From Kitagawia praeruptora (taxonomy: Eukaryota > Streptophyta > Magnoliopsida > Apiales > Apiaceae): a stretch of 64,000 nt of DNA. Within the stretch, counting starts at the first letter, position 1; every line of letters starts with the position of its first letter. This document shows positions 32,365 to 44,994 of this stretch, piece by piece. The translations under genes and the position numbers were made by a program. The DNA lies in NCBI GenBank assembly GCA_037693485.1, contig CM075354.1, positions 64,651,501-64,715,500 of the forward strand, written 5' to 3'. Below the pieces are notes generated by a model. The model was not told the origin of the DNA and did not search any database. It was given only the letters and a program-made list of their open reading frames with translations.

Positions 32365-34253
32365 TGAATGGATTCTTGAACTTTTCTTTCCTCGAGTCTA
32401 TGTAGCAGATAAGTGTTTGTGTATGCAAGGTGTAGGTGCGGATAAAGAACAAAGCAAGACACAATATCACTTTAATCTAATGTACTATTAGATAAAGGTT
32501 GCTACAATCTGTGAATACAAATGATAGTATTCTCAGCTTCGTTTTTCTCAGAGAGATACAGCTTACAGCGTATGAAAAACTTGACTCACAAAAAGTTAAT
32601 GACTAAGGAAGTGAGGATGTATCCTTATAGAACATGGATACAACCTACTTACTCCAAATAAGGTAGCTAAACAAATTACTTTCTAGTCTGTCTATCCTTT
32701 TTGAGTAAGTGTCCAAACGGTTACAGATTTGACTTTGCAAAGCCTGTTCAGATCCACATCTTTAACCCCTTGTCTCTTCTATATCTCTCCAAGCTTCCTT
32801 GTAGGCTTTCCAAAGCACGTTACAGATCGTGGTCCATAAAGTGCATTGGCTTGTTGCAGGTTTCTGACTTGTACAATTTCTTCAGTATTTTGTCTCCAAG
32901 AATGTATTCGAGAAGTGACTAAGTAAGTGATTCGAGAACTAGAGTTGACTTGATCGATAACTCTGAGTTCTCGAACAATGTTATATTGACATATCGAACC
33001 ACTTCTCGAATAGCTCTTTTCCATCAGGATTCCCTGAGTTGTCGAATAGAACATTTGACTTATCGAATCCTCGAGATATCGAATAGCTTTCTGAGTCCTT
33101 GAGATATCGAATGGAACTTTGACTTGTTGACTCTTTGAGAACTCGAATACCACTTTGACTTGCTGACTTCTTGAGTTCTCGAATAGAGTAGTAGACATAT
33201 CGAATCTCTGAGATATTGAATGAGATATCGAACAGTGTATTCAGAGATATCGAATAGTATCTTGAGATATCGAATCCCTGACTTCTCGAATGCTAGACTT
33301 CTCGAATAGATAAATATACTTCTTGAATTGATACTTAGGCAAATACTTCATTTCTTCAAATCCCAACTGTGATTATTTGACAGTCTTTATCTTCTTGCTT
33401 GAGGCATGAACCTTGGAACTTCTTTCAAGCATTATTCTTGACTTTATAAGTACAGTTACACAACTAGGATTTGGCGCCTATTACAAGTACAAAACAAGTA
33501 GAGACTCTACAACTAGAGGTTCCCTCAGTCAAGAGGTCATGTAGGTAATGCAAAGCATTACAAACAATTAGGCTTGTTATTAGATGTAAACAGGCATGCC
33601 TCTGTGACTAACAATGTTTAATGCTTAAATTTATTTTTTAGTATATATAATACTATATTATAACTAAACTATCCATTCCATCCATTAATTTAATCGATAA
33701 CTGATATAGAGTACAAATCTCATATATAAGGTAAACGTTTTATCAGGTATCAATCATATTATGGGTTTTTTTTTAACCGAAAATTGTTTCAAAACTATTT
33801 AGTAAATCTTAGAGTGGCTTTTTTAACAACACTTTTGATCAAAAAACAAAAACTTCTTTAGGAAAAACAAATCTCAGTACTTTTCACACAACTTTTACAA
33901 GTAGCAATTTTAGGTTAAGGCATCAAATCCCAGCACACACGTTTTAAGTAATTTTAATTTAAGTGTACTTAATATAAATTATGATATTAATATCAATTAA
34001 ATAAGACATATTTTAGGTTCAGTGGTTATAAATTTAACTTCATTTTTTTAAAGGTCATAAATTCAATTTCTCTTAAAAGAACAGAAAATCGTGTCGTGTT
34101 TCCATATTTTTTGTACCATATGACCAATTTTGATTGTAAATAAATTCTTGTCATCTCGTGCATCACGTGAAACCGTATTAAATAAATTCATATCGTCTCA
34201 TGTATCACATGAATTGATGCGTGTTTTCTTGTCATTATATAAAAAATGTTTTG
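32365..34253 (-). repeat. 5' LTR remnant of the copia element
   Basis: Direct repeat of 8384-10270 with about 20 differences by eye. It lacks the terminal 44 bp of the LTR seen at 8340-8383, including the C-run, and is fused directly to gag coding sequence, so the PBS is gone. Because the left copy is cut on its other side, the LTR probably extends further right than 34253. One candidate end is CAACA at 34382-34386, but it has no matching target duplication. Confidence 0.65.
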
Positions 34254-34447
34254 ATATTTTGATTTAATATAAGTATCATTAATATTTTACAAAAAAATAA
34301 TTTTTATTAATAATGTGTTTCTTATAGAGGTATTAAACCACTTATACCATGATCATTCACATTTGAAATCTAAAATTTTTTCAACATAAATAAATTTTTA
34401 GGTAGTTATATTAATATTAAAAAAATTATTTTATAGAAATATGTATA
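34254..34447. other. AT-rich DNA, possibly the lost U3 start of the copia LTR
   Basis: Non-coding. It follows the shared part of the right LTR copy and may be the part of the LTR missing from the left copy. Confidence 0.35.
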
Positions 34448-35015
34448 TCTATACTATTATATAATTGCCGAAATATTGAAAGTTTGGTCGGTCGGTATAG
34501 TATTTTGCATTTTTACTTAATTACCCTTACTTAGTAATTCTTGACTCAATTCCCGTTATGTTGGTACACATTTATTATGTAGTATTTACGGGCAATTCTA
34601 TTTTATAAAACAAAATAACAATATAATAGTTCCTAATTAACTAATTAATTACCTTTTCAACTAAAACACATTACCCTTTCTAACTTTTCTACCTAAAACC
34701 TCTAGTTTTCCAAATATATCACAGGTCATTTTATTTAATGAAATAAACTTATATTATTATAATTACTAATAACTACAGTAATTGATTACCTTTTTGAGCA
34801 AACGTTAAAACGTAATATCTTTTCTACATTTTTTAACTAAAATATCTTCTTTTCTAAAAGTATTATGGGCAACATATATATAAATATTAAACTTAAATCA
34901 TATCAGTTAAAAATTTTAAGCCTACAAAATTCATATTTTAAATTTTTTAATGACAAATTAAATAAAAATTGTATCATTTTAAAAAAAATCTGTGCATCGC
35001 ACAGTTCTAAGCTAG
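34448..35015 (+). mobile_element. Complete small Helitron, 568 bp
   Basis: Starts TCTATACTATTATA after a host A (34447) and ends CTAG (35012-35015) before a host T (35016), so the insertion is between A and T without target duplication. A perfect 6-bp stem CTGTGC-ATC-GCACAG at 34990-35004 lies 7 nt before the CTAG. These are the three Helitron hallmarks. It has no coding capacity, so it is non-autonomous. The short ORF at 34865 is not a gene. Confidence 0.75.
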
Positions 35016-35489
35016 TATTGTTAATAAATAATGCATTCAAATTTATTTTTAACTTATTTTCATGCACTTTCAAACACGGTTGTAATCATTACATGTAGTT
35101 TTGTGTATCGAAAACTAAATCCAAATATAAAATACCTCACCAATAGTTTTTAGTATTGATGTTAAATCGACATCTAAAAATTGCAAAGGTAAAGATGTTA
35201 ACATTGATTATTTGTACAATGAAGGTTATATGTTAAATTTTAGAATAAATATTGAAAGAAAAAAAAATGATGTTTATGTGATGTGAATGTAGTTAATGAT
35301 TTTGAAGTTGGTATCAAAAAAGTGCAATGATTGTTTGTACAACCTATGTTATAGGGTTCGATTATCATTAATTTAATTAAAGGGCATACCGAAAACAGGA
35401 GACCGGAAAGAAGAGTTTAAAATAGTTTTCTTGAATTTTTTCTTTTTTAATGTTTTTATTAAAATTCTATTCTTGCATTAAGTAGCATG
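35016..35489. other. AT-rich intergenic DNA, no gene seen
   Basis: Between the small Helitron and the next LTR element. Nothing recognisable apart from A/T runs. Confidence 0.45.
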
Positions 35490-35494
35490 TTAAT

Positions 35495-37521
35495 TGTGAC
35501 AGCTCCAAATCCGGGGTCATAAATCCGGGCCATCACGGACCAATTTCCATTCAATATCAATATCTCTTGAGTTTTTTTTTTACAATTAATACTTATGCCA
35601 TTGACCCCGCAATAATAAACACACACACACCAGTCATATGCTCAGAGAACAACATTCACCATAATAAAGTTAAGAATTGAACAATTATTACAAACCAGGA
35701 TCATACTTAAGTACATTGTTGAATAACACTTCGACATGAAGCGTTCCAATAATCAAAAGTTTATTACATTCTTACACCCTTAATTATACATAAGCTCTCA
35801 GAACCCGTCTGCCTCTACGCTACCTCAGGAATCAATGCTAGCGTGCTCTCAGAAGGTCGCCTTCCCCCTACCCTCTTGCGGGGCGTTCTGCGAAGTATTG
35901 GCATTCCTAGCTGTATATAGATAAGTAGCAAGAATGAGCCAAAATAGCTCAGCAAGATAATTTCTATCTACTAACATCAAAGGAAAATAAACCGTTATAT
36001 ATATATATAATAGACAAAAGCAAACTTCAGTTATTATGGAAGAATTTTATTTCCATTCAATATGTATATACACTTTCCAATTATCCTTGTACGTAAGAAA
36101 TATATAGTATCATTCCATCATTCTCGCTTCTAACATCATATAATATCAGTTCCTCTTCTTGAATGCTATAACCATCAATATACCATTTCAGTGTAATCTT
36201 TCAAGATAATATAAAAACTTGAACAAATCTCTCGCTATAATCTTCTCATTTCCTTCTTATGCAACAATCATATAAATTAATATAAAATCAGTTTCTCTTC
36301 ATTTGTAACAATGATTCCATCATTTCATATCACTTTTCTGTTTTCAGTTATAGAAATCTGAAAATCATTTTCAATTCTTTCTTTCAAGTTTTGGGGATAT
36401 CTGTTGGCGCCAGATACGTAGGACGATGATCAGTCGCCTGACCGTATCCGCTCTTTGTTTACTACTAGTAGAAGGGATGATCCCTACATGGTAATCAACC
36501 CTGGAGGAAGGCTACCTGCTACATCCTCCCTTGGCATCTTCGTGCCGTAAGAAATTATTGAATGCTGGACTGTGCCACTCCCACACAGCCTCTTACGCTT
36601 ACTGTTGCAATCCCCCTTTTTCAAATCATTTTACCATTATCAAATACCATTTCACATTTTTCCACTTTTCCGTTTCCATTCGCATTTCCATTCACATATA
36701 TCATTTCCATTCCATTTATCATCACCTTTAAAAATTATATATGTCATAATACTTTGATTATGACTCAGGCATCTCCTCTGTATTCAATGAAATCAATATG
36801 CTTTTATATACGTAGAGTATTCCATTTATCTCAAAAGTATTAAATACCATTCAATAATATTTATTAAATCACAATACTTAGGAAGAATATAGTATATATT
36901 ATAAATCATATATCCTTAGATAATAACTGATACCATTCCTTTATATATAACTCTAGATAACAACTGATTCCATTCCTTTATATATAACTCTAGATAACAA
37001 CTGATACCATTCCTTTATATATAACTCTAGATAACAACTGATACCATTCATTTATATATAACTCTAGATAACAACTGATACCATTCTTTCATATTCCCTT
37101 AATCATAAGGCATATTCTCTTTTTCTCAGAAGTTGCTCTTCCGGTTATCTCTCAGGTTCTCAAGCATTCTCAAACTCGTTTAACAATCTAAATTCCCTTG
37201 GCATTTCCTTAACTTAATAATTCCTTAGGTTAACCTAATTTCACATATTCCTCAAAGTATTCGCCCTTTTCATATTCCATACTCTTTAATATACAATACA
37301 CTTATGTCCCATTGAAATCAAACAAATTTAAAAATCTATACTCAGATTTTCTAAAATCCACATCATTTCGAGTCACTCATTTTTATAGTGCTATACTAAT
37401 ATGGTTTCTGTTTACTCATTTTCTGTTTCAAGTATAGAGTACCTACATACCATTTCTCTAAATCCTCAAAATTTACTATTCATGTGATCACTGTAGCATT
37501 GCTAAAGTTAGGGTTATTACA
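35495..37521 (-). repeat. 3' LTR of the chromovirus-like element (2,027 bp, internally deleted)
   Basis: Matches the other LTR with about 15 substitutions by eye. It lacks the block corresponding to 41784-43822. The junction lies at about 37111-37113 with a 2-bp AT overlap and no target duplication, which fits a deletion here better than an insertion in the other LTR. Confidence 0.85.
36917..37101 (+). repeat. 37-bp tandem repeat, five units, in LTR
   Basis: TAGATAA(C/T)AACTGATACC begins at 36917, 36954 and every 37 bp after. The last unit diverges before ATATTCCC. The same array, also with five units, is in the other LTR at 41587-41771. Confidence 0.85.
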
Positions 37522-37540
37522 GTCTTCCCCCCTTAAAAGG
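37522..37540 (-). promoter_or_regulatory. Polypurine tract of the chromovirus-like element
   Basis: Minus strand CCTTTTAAGGGGGGAAGAC directly before the 3' LTR start TGTAATAACC. Correct place and composition. Confidence 0.8.
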
Positions 37541-40150
37541 ATTCCGTCCCGGAATCATGTTGAAAATGTCCATACACACCTTCTAACTTCTACACCACTT
37601 TCTCTATCCTTTTTTTTTCCTCCATAATATCTATATCTTGTTTGCGCAAAAATACACCAACATAAACTTGCTTGTCATTCATCAACATGCCATTTAGCTT
37701 ATCAATAGCAGTACGTTCACTATCTTTTCCTTACTAACCTTCTCTTGCATTCCATCATTCTATATTTTCTCATCTCTCCTTCCTCTTTTGACTAAGGGTA
37801 TCGGCCACCACATTGGCCTCCCCTGAATGGTAGTGTATCTCACTATGGTTTGTCTATATTTTGATCTCTATCATGACATAAAATATTAATACTACAACAT
37901 TTGTATATATCACCTCTGTAAAATTTTCCAGAAAATAAGTTATAATAATATTCCTTGAAACAATTGTAAGAAAATATTGGTTATAATATATATTTCCTGT
38001 TCGTAACTATACGAGCATGTACTTTTCCTTCATCCTTAAAAATATTCTCACACCTTCTCTCATACTCTTAATCTCCTTCTATAGAGTTCTCTGACCCTTA
38101 ACAGATATTGATTTGGATGACATGAGAATAACTCACTTTCTTATATCACCATAGTTTACTTTCTCACAGATAGATTATTCTTATCTATATCATCAGTCCA
38201 TTTACACCATTCATTGACTTAATCGATCCCTAACCAAACATTTACTCTTAAGAGGTTAAATTAGCGCGTACTTGCAATTTCCTCCGGATACCTTATCCCA
38301 TATGTCTATTGTTCACTATACGCTCTTTACATCTTGCTGATCCACCTTAGTTCCTTCATGATATACTATCTATTCCACCTCTGAAATTTCCTTTTTATTA
38401 TTCTCATCAAAATCTTTACCTCAAGTTTTACTCATTCCCACGTTTTGGATTAATCCTTTGAATACTTAACATTTTTAATCTCTCTCTGCTACTTAGGGTA
38501 TTAGTCACAATATTGGCCTTCCATTACCAATAGTTATTGCACCTCGAATCCTTCATTAATTATCCCCACTTCCTTTGTTTATCCTTATTCCGACTCTATC
38601 CTCAAAATACACCTTACTCTCAATAGTAAATCTCAATTATATATACCTTAAAATTCCTCATATTCTTTTCTCTTACTAATCATCAAATATACCCATTTCT
38701 TCTCGCGAATTTCCTTCCTCTCTTATATCGAAGCGCTTCCAGTTCTAATTATCTCTTATTGAAATCTTCCTTGGAATCTCCAGTTCCTTTGTATAATCAC
38801 GTATACTATAACCATTACTTCCATTATTCCATCCATTAAGGAAATCTTCTATATTCGAAACAATTTATAGAATTTAAGAGACTTTGAATTGAAACGAACC
38901 CAGAAACAAGCAAGGATCCCACAATAATTTATAAAATTAAGAGTTTTAAATAACTTTTATTTGAAACAAAAGGATATTTTGGGAAATCAATATGATGGAA
39001 GAACCCGTACGTAACACAAGTGAGGGCGTCCCCTCCGACTTTCTATCACACAGACAGATTGTCCCCGTGTATACATATAGGGCTATTCCTCTTAGTTGGA
39101 GTAAGAAATATAGAGGGAAATTTAAATCACGATGATAAACACCATTTTTCGAAAATAATCTTAGAGAAATATTTTGACTAAGATAGATCAGATAAAATTT
39201 TGAAATACATTCGAAAGGCACCAGAAAGTTTTGAAAAGATACCGGCCCCTTTTGAATAAGAGATGATAGATCACCCTGGAATTTCTCACGAGTGGAGGAA
39301 AATTTGAAACTCAATAATATAATTTGGCAGGGCTTTAGGAAATTTTGAAAATAGGGACCGTTAATAGACTCTGCCCAATTGCAAAACCCAATAATGGAAG
39401 GTTTTACCATTTATATCTTAGACTGCGTACTTTCCAAAATTTCTCAAATTTGGCACTCACCATTTATCCTTAACCTATCGTCTGATATTCCCAATTATCG
39501 TCATTTACCTAGTCGTGACTTGGCTCAATACTTTCTGCCTTTATCCATAATAAAACACAACCTTCTGATCGATATACTTACGTAATATTGATCATCTTGG
39601 CCTAACACTGCTCCGGTATCAAGGACCCTTCAACTATACTTTATAATTGTATATCCCAACATACCCTGTATACTCACGAGGTTATCAAACGTACACTTCC
39701 CGATACATCAAGTATTCCCTTTCTCATATCGATCTTGTGTGCTACATAAACTTAACACTTTTGGCATAATAACCTTTTCATTTAAGTAAATATCGGAATA
39801 TCTCAGTCTGTCTTGGTCCTTAAGGTATATCTTGGCTTTACCGACCAATCTCAGTTTCACCCTTTCATCTCCACAAACAATCAGTGTCTATTCACCAATA
39901 TATTTACAATATTTCTTCAAACTCCCTTAAACACAAGAAGACTTTAAATACACTTAACTTTGGCTCACCAATCTCCTCTCCCGATACTAAAACATAAATT
40001 TTATTAGTAATAATATATAAAATTATAATCACTACTTAGAATAAATTCTTCGTTCGATTAATCACCCTTGAACTCGATGTGAGTTCACAATATATATTAT
40101 TACTGATATATTTATTATTATCACTATTGTTCCTGAGCATTATGACTCTA
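37541..40150. other. Non-coding interior of the chromovirus-like element
   Basis: About 2.6 kb without a gag, protease, RT or integrase motif in any frame. The 154-codon minus ORF at 38946-39410 has no recognisable domain and an ordinary chance length. The region is a stuffer between PPT and PBS, perhaps an extreme decay product of gag-pol. Confidence 0.6.
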
Positions 40151-40163
40151 AGCTCTGATACCA
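40151..40163 (-). promoter_or_regulatory. Primer binding site (initiator tRNA-Met)
   Basis: Minus strand TGGTATCAGAGCT starts three bases after the 5' LTR end (40167). This is the standard plant PBS complementary to the 3' end of initiator tRNA-Met. Confidence 0.92.
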
Positions 40164-40166
40164 AAC

Positions 40167-43100
40167 TGTGACAGCCCCAAATCCGGGGTCATAAATCCGG
40201 GCCATCACGGACCAATTTCCATTCAATATCAATATCTCTTGAGTTTTTTTTTTACAATTAATACTTATGCCATTGACCCCGCAATAATAAACACACACAC
40301 ACCAGTCATATGCTCAGAGAACAACATTCACCATAATAAAGTTAAGAATTGAACAGTTATTACAAACCAGGATCATACTTAAGTACATTGTTGAATAACA
40401 CTTCGACATGAAGCGTTCCAACAATCAAAAGTTTATTACATTCTTACACCCTTAATTATACATAAGCTCTCAGAACCCGTCTGCCTCTACGCTACCTCAG
40501 GAATCAATGCTAGCGTGCTCTCAGAAGGTCGCCTTCCCCCTACCCTCTTGCGGGGCGTTCTGCGAAGTATTGGCATTCCTAGCTGTATATAGATAAGTAG
40601 CAAGAATGAGCCAAAATAGCTCAGCAAGATAATTTCTATCTACTAACATCAAAGGAAAATAAACCGTTATATATATATAATAGACAAAAGCAAACTTCAG
40701 TTATTATGGAAGAATTTTATTTCCATTCAATATGTATATACACTTTCCAATTATCCTTGTACGTAAGAAATATATAGTATCATTCCATCAGTCTCGCTTC
40801 TAACATCATATAATATCAGTTCCTCTTCTTGAATGCTATAACCATCAATATACCATTTCAGTGTAATCTTTCAAGATAATATAAAAACTTGAACAAATCT
40901 CTCGCTATAATCTTCTCATTTCCTTCTTATGCAACAATCATATAAATTAATATAAAATCAGTTTCTCTTCATTTGTAACAATAATTCCATCATTTCATAT
41001 CACTTTTCTGTTTTCAGTTATAGAAATCTGAAAACCATTCTCAATTCTTTCTTTCAAGTTTTGGGGATATCTGTTGGCGCCAGATACGTAGGACGATGAT
41101 CAGTCGCCTGACCGTATCCGCTCTCTGTTTACTACTAGTAGAAGGGATGATCCCTACCTGGTAATCAACCCTGGAGGAAGGCTACCTGCTACATCCTCCC
41201 TTGGCATCTTCGTGCCGTAAGAAAATATTGAATGCTGGACTGTGCCACTCCCACACAGCCTCTTACGCTTACTGTTGCAATCCCCCTTTTTCAAATCATT
41301 TTACCATTATCAAATACCATTTCACATTTTTGCACTTTTCCGTTTCCATTCGCATTTCCATTCACATATATCATTTCCATTCCATTTATCATCACCTTTA
41401 AAAATTATATATGTCATAATACTTTGATTATGACTCAGGCATCTCCTCTGTATTCAATGAAATCAATATGCTTTTATATACGTAGAGTATTCCATTTATC
41501 TCAAAAGTATTAAATACCATTCAATAATATTTATTAAATCACAATACTTAGGAAGAATATAATATATATTATAAATCATATATCCTTAGATAATAACTGA
41601 TACCATTCCTTTATATATAACTCTAGATAACAACTGATTCCATTCCTTTATATATAACTCTAGATAACAACTGATACCATTCCTTTATATATAACTCTAG
41701 ATAACAACTGATACCATTCCTTTATATATAACTCTAGATAACAACTGATACCATTCTTTCATATTCCCTTAATCATAAGGCATGTTCACTTCATGCATAA
41801 TCATCTCTATGTATATTCATATCCATCTCATACTCATATCCATATCCATATACATATCATACTCATATACCTTCCCTTTTAACATCAATAATCAAGGAAA
41901 ACAAATTCTTAACAATATAGTAACAATAGCATCACATATATATTTCATGAAATCAAGTTTCCTTAAAGATAAATAATTTCCAAGTAGGGATAGAAAAGAT
42001 CTTGCCTCGGTTTCGGTATCCTGACGGTATGGCTCGTCCCTCTTCCGGAGTTTCTATAAACACAAAAGGACCGTCGTTAGAATACCACATCTCTTACTCA
42101 CTATACTCTTGTATAGCATTACCCTCGACACTTTAATATATGTTTAACGTATCACTATTACCCCAAAGGTTCGAGAACTTAACCATTTATGACCTCAATC
42201 GAAGTTTCAGGGGTTTTCACCATTTCCCCTAACGACCACACTTAACTGTAAAAATTCTCATAATTCATAAATTCCGAAATTTGACACAAGGTCAGTTGCT
42301 AAGGGTTCTCTGATCACCCCATTATAACATCCCAAAGTTTCATAATTTTTTAAAAATGTCTAAGTAGGTTGATCATAGCCTCAAAGTTAACACAATTACA
42401 TTTTCTCGGTTTCCGAACACCTTTCACTAAAACTGACTTTTCTCCTAAACCGTTCATCAGATTTTAACGCACCTTATATCGAAACGATCTATGAACTAAG
42501 CTCTATCTCATCATGGTCAATTGGTAACCTAGACAGTAGAGTACCGTACTGATACAGGGGTCCAAAACAGGGCAGTTTCTATCCTAACGAAAATTGGACA
42601 TTATAACGGCTATATTTTCATACTTTCCAATATCAAACTCCTCCAAATCAATCATCCACCTTATACACCATCACCTACACCATGCGGTCATCTTACCAAC
42701 CATGGTTACAAGCACATACTCCTTCCATATTCAACTTTAATCACTTACAAACACATATATCATCATGAATAATCACTTATCATAACCTTAATCACTAAAC
42801 TTTCTATAATCCATCATGTATTCAAAGTAATACTAAAGGGTATTGAGATTTATACCTTCTTGAAGCCTTGAAAACACTTAAAAATCCTTAGGATACCCTT
42901 AAACAACCTTATAATGGCTTGAATCAACTAAAGGAATCATAAAAACAAAGTTAGTTCTTGAAGATTACTATTCATCCATCACTTTGTAAAAATCATAGAA
43001 AATCGAAAAATAAGAGTTTGGCTCTCAAATTTTTACCACATCTTGGCCTCTTTATAAGATTTGATTTGAGCTATAGATCACCAAAAACAAAGCTTCCTAG

Positions 43101-44232
43101 CTATGGTTTTGAGCTCCATCTTTCCGCTAGACAGAAACTGGACAGATTGGGTTCTCCAACTTTGAGCATGGATTTGACTAGGCTATACTACTTTGTTGGC
43201 CATGAAATTTTGAACGAACCTTACACATGGAGTGGAGAAGATATGGTTAAAATTTGGTGATTTAATCATGGATAGAAATGGAGATATGAATTTTTCTTTG
43301 AGTGGTGTTTCTGCTGGGCAGTTTGCATCTCTTTGTGTTTTGCTTTCTTTCTATCTTGGATAATGATGTATCCTCTTGTTTCTATCCCTTTGAATCAGAT
43401 CCTTATCTCTTAATTAAGTTTATTTGAAGTCCACCAATGAGAAAGAGGCAATTGTTGCTCATCTAAACACCTTAGCATGAAAAATGCTACTTAGTACTCA
43501 AGTTTGACAAGTTTACTCCTCTTCCACTTTGGTTTTAATGTTTGCACCAATGGGATTCCTTCCCTTACATTCTAATATCACTTAATATCAGCTCCATACT
43601 TGGGTTGGAGCGAATTTGGGCTTCTCCCCATGTCCTTGGGCTTTTGTTTGGGTTTTGTACAAAGTTCTCTCGTCATCTGATTCATCGAACGATTTCTGCG
43701 ATCGTCTCAGTGGTTTTTCTCTTGTAAATCTCTTGAATATATTTTATCCTTTCCCACATCATATATTAATGTGTTAGGGTGATTCTAATCCTCAAGTAGG
43801 TATTAGATCCAATATCCTTGGTATATTCTCTTTTTCTCAGAAGTTGCTCTTCCGGTTATCTCTCAGGTTCTCAAGCATTCTCAAACTCGTTTAACAATCT
43901 AAATTCCCTTGGCATTTCCTTAACTTAATAATTCCTTAGGTTAACCTAATTTCACATATTCCTCAAAGTATTCGCCCTTTTCATATTCCATACTCTTTAA
44001 TATACAATACACTTATGTCCCATTGAAATCAAACAAATTTAAAAATCTATACTCAGATTTTCTAAAATCCACATCATTTCGAGTCACTCATTTTTATAGT
44101 GCTATACTAATATGGTTTCTGTTTACTCATTTTCTGTTTCAAGTATAGAGTACCTACATACCATTTCTCTAAATCCTCAAAATTTACTGTTCATGTGATC
44201 ACTGTAGCATTGCTAAAGTTAGGGTTATTACA
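40167..44232 (-). repeat. 5' LTR of the chromovirus-like element (4,066 bp, full length)
   Basis: Starts TGTGACAGCCCC and ends GGGTTATTACA on the plus strand. 40167-41783 and 43823-44232 match the other LTR; 41784-43822 is present only here. The extra block has no TG...CA ends, no target duplication and no coding domain, so it is most simply original LTR sequence. The short plus ORFs within are not supported. Confidence 0.85.
41587..41771 (+). repeat. 37-bp tandem repeat, five units, second LTR copy
   Basis: Same array as at 36917-37101, same unit length and number, with one or two base differences. Confidence 0.85.
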
Positions 44233-44237
44233 TTAAT

Positions 44238-44655
44238 GACATCTTAATTAGCCATTAATTACACATATTAAATTTATATTAAACCTATTTTATTTAATTT
44301 ATATAAAATATTAGTAAATTTTATTGAGCATTATATTTATTATTTCAATTATAAAATATTAATTATATATATACAATTAAGATTATTTTTAAGTAAATTG
44401 ACGGCTTAAAATTGTTTACATTACGTCATTTTCTATTCCATATTCAAGATCGTTGCATTTTCTTTTCGAACGATTGTGGGACATGCGATCTTTACTTCTT
44501 CGTTATAAGTTATGTAAGTAAATAGATCTTTTGGTTAAAATTTAGAATTTAAATATATCCCATTTTTCTCATTTGTCCTATTTTTTGTTGTAACCATGAT
44601 TAAATAACTAACTACACATTCTTAAAAGACAATTTTGTCCTCTTATTAATAATTA
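44238..44655. other. AT-rich intergenic DNA, no gene seen
   Basis: Runs from the right target duplication of the LTR element to the host A before the Helitron end. Nothing recognisable. Confidence 0.45.
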
Positions 44656-44889
44656 CTAGGTAATAAAGCCGCACATAGCGCGGCACAAAAATATTTTTAA
44701 AAATCGTATACAGAATGATTGTCAAAAAAAAATCGTATACAAAACATCATTATGTGTTAAATTTTATTATTTGTAAGTGGGTATGATAAATTAAAAATTG
44801 TATGAATTGTAATTAAATTTAAATGTTTAAAAATTAAAGAGATTAATAATAGTAGAAAATAATATCTTTCAGTTAAACTCTTGAATATT

Positions 44890-44989
44890 AATAATATTAA
44901 TTTCGAAGATAGTATTGACACCTATTCCGTTGCATAAGAATTTGCTTTTGAAATTCAATATTAACAGACATTTGCAAAGTTTGACATTC
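44890..44989 (+). repeat. 100-bp Helitron-internal unit, copy 1
   Basis: Begins AATAATATTAATTTCGAAG and ends TTGACATTC. Copy 2 is at 57901-58001 on the other side of Tat-2. A related single copy lies in reverse complement near 905-1000. Confidence 0.75.
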
Positions 44990-44994
44990 AATAA

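Larger units (their letters stand above)
8340..34253 (-). mobile_element. SIRE/Maximus-type Ty1/copia element, decayed, split by Tat-1
   Basis: Minus-strand order is 5' LTR remnant (32365-34253), gag with two zinc knuckles, protease, integrase, reverse transcriptase, RNase H, spacer, long additional ORF, 3' LTR (8340-10270). This is copia order (integrase before RT). The RT motif YVDDIIFGST, protease DSGCSNHMTG, long LTRs and an extra ORF after pol fit the SIRE/Maximus lineage. Tat-1 (16692-29749) lies inside integrase and duplicates GTGTC. Coding parts carry nonsense codons at 31510-31512, 16526-16528, 14921-14923 and near 10932, and frameshifts near 30850, 30630 and 11815. Both junctions between LTR and internal region are deleted: no PBS or PPT remains, gag lacks its N-terminus and the extra ORF lacks its end. 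The right outer border is unclear and may lie beyond 34253. It is not capable of autonomous movement. Confidence 0.8.
35495..44232 (-). mobile_element. Non-autonomous chromovirus-like LTR retrotransposon
   Basis: An 8,738-bp element with target duplication TTAAT at 35490-35494 and 44233-44237. On the minus strand the LTR starts TGTAATAACCC and ends GGGGCTGTCACA. The PBS TGGTATCAGAGCT, complementary to initiator tRNA-Met, follows the 5' LTR, and a purine tract precedes the 3' LTR. The 2.6-kb interior encodes no recognisable gag or pol. The LTR style points to chromoviruses (Tekay-like). Movement would need proteins from another element. Confidence 0.85.

Noticed and set aside
36917..37101. CRISPR-like array
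   Set aside because: Units are contiguous 37-bp repeats without unique spacers, in a eukaryotic LTR.
38946..39410. 154-codon minus ORF in the chromovirus-like interior
   Set aside because: No domain, no homologous counterpart seen and an ordinary chance length in a stop-poor stretch.
41784..43822. Insertion of a separate mobile element in the right LTR
   Set aside because: No terminal motifs, no target duplication and no coding domain; deletion from the other LTR is simpler.
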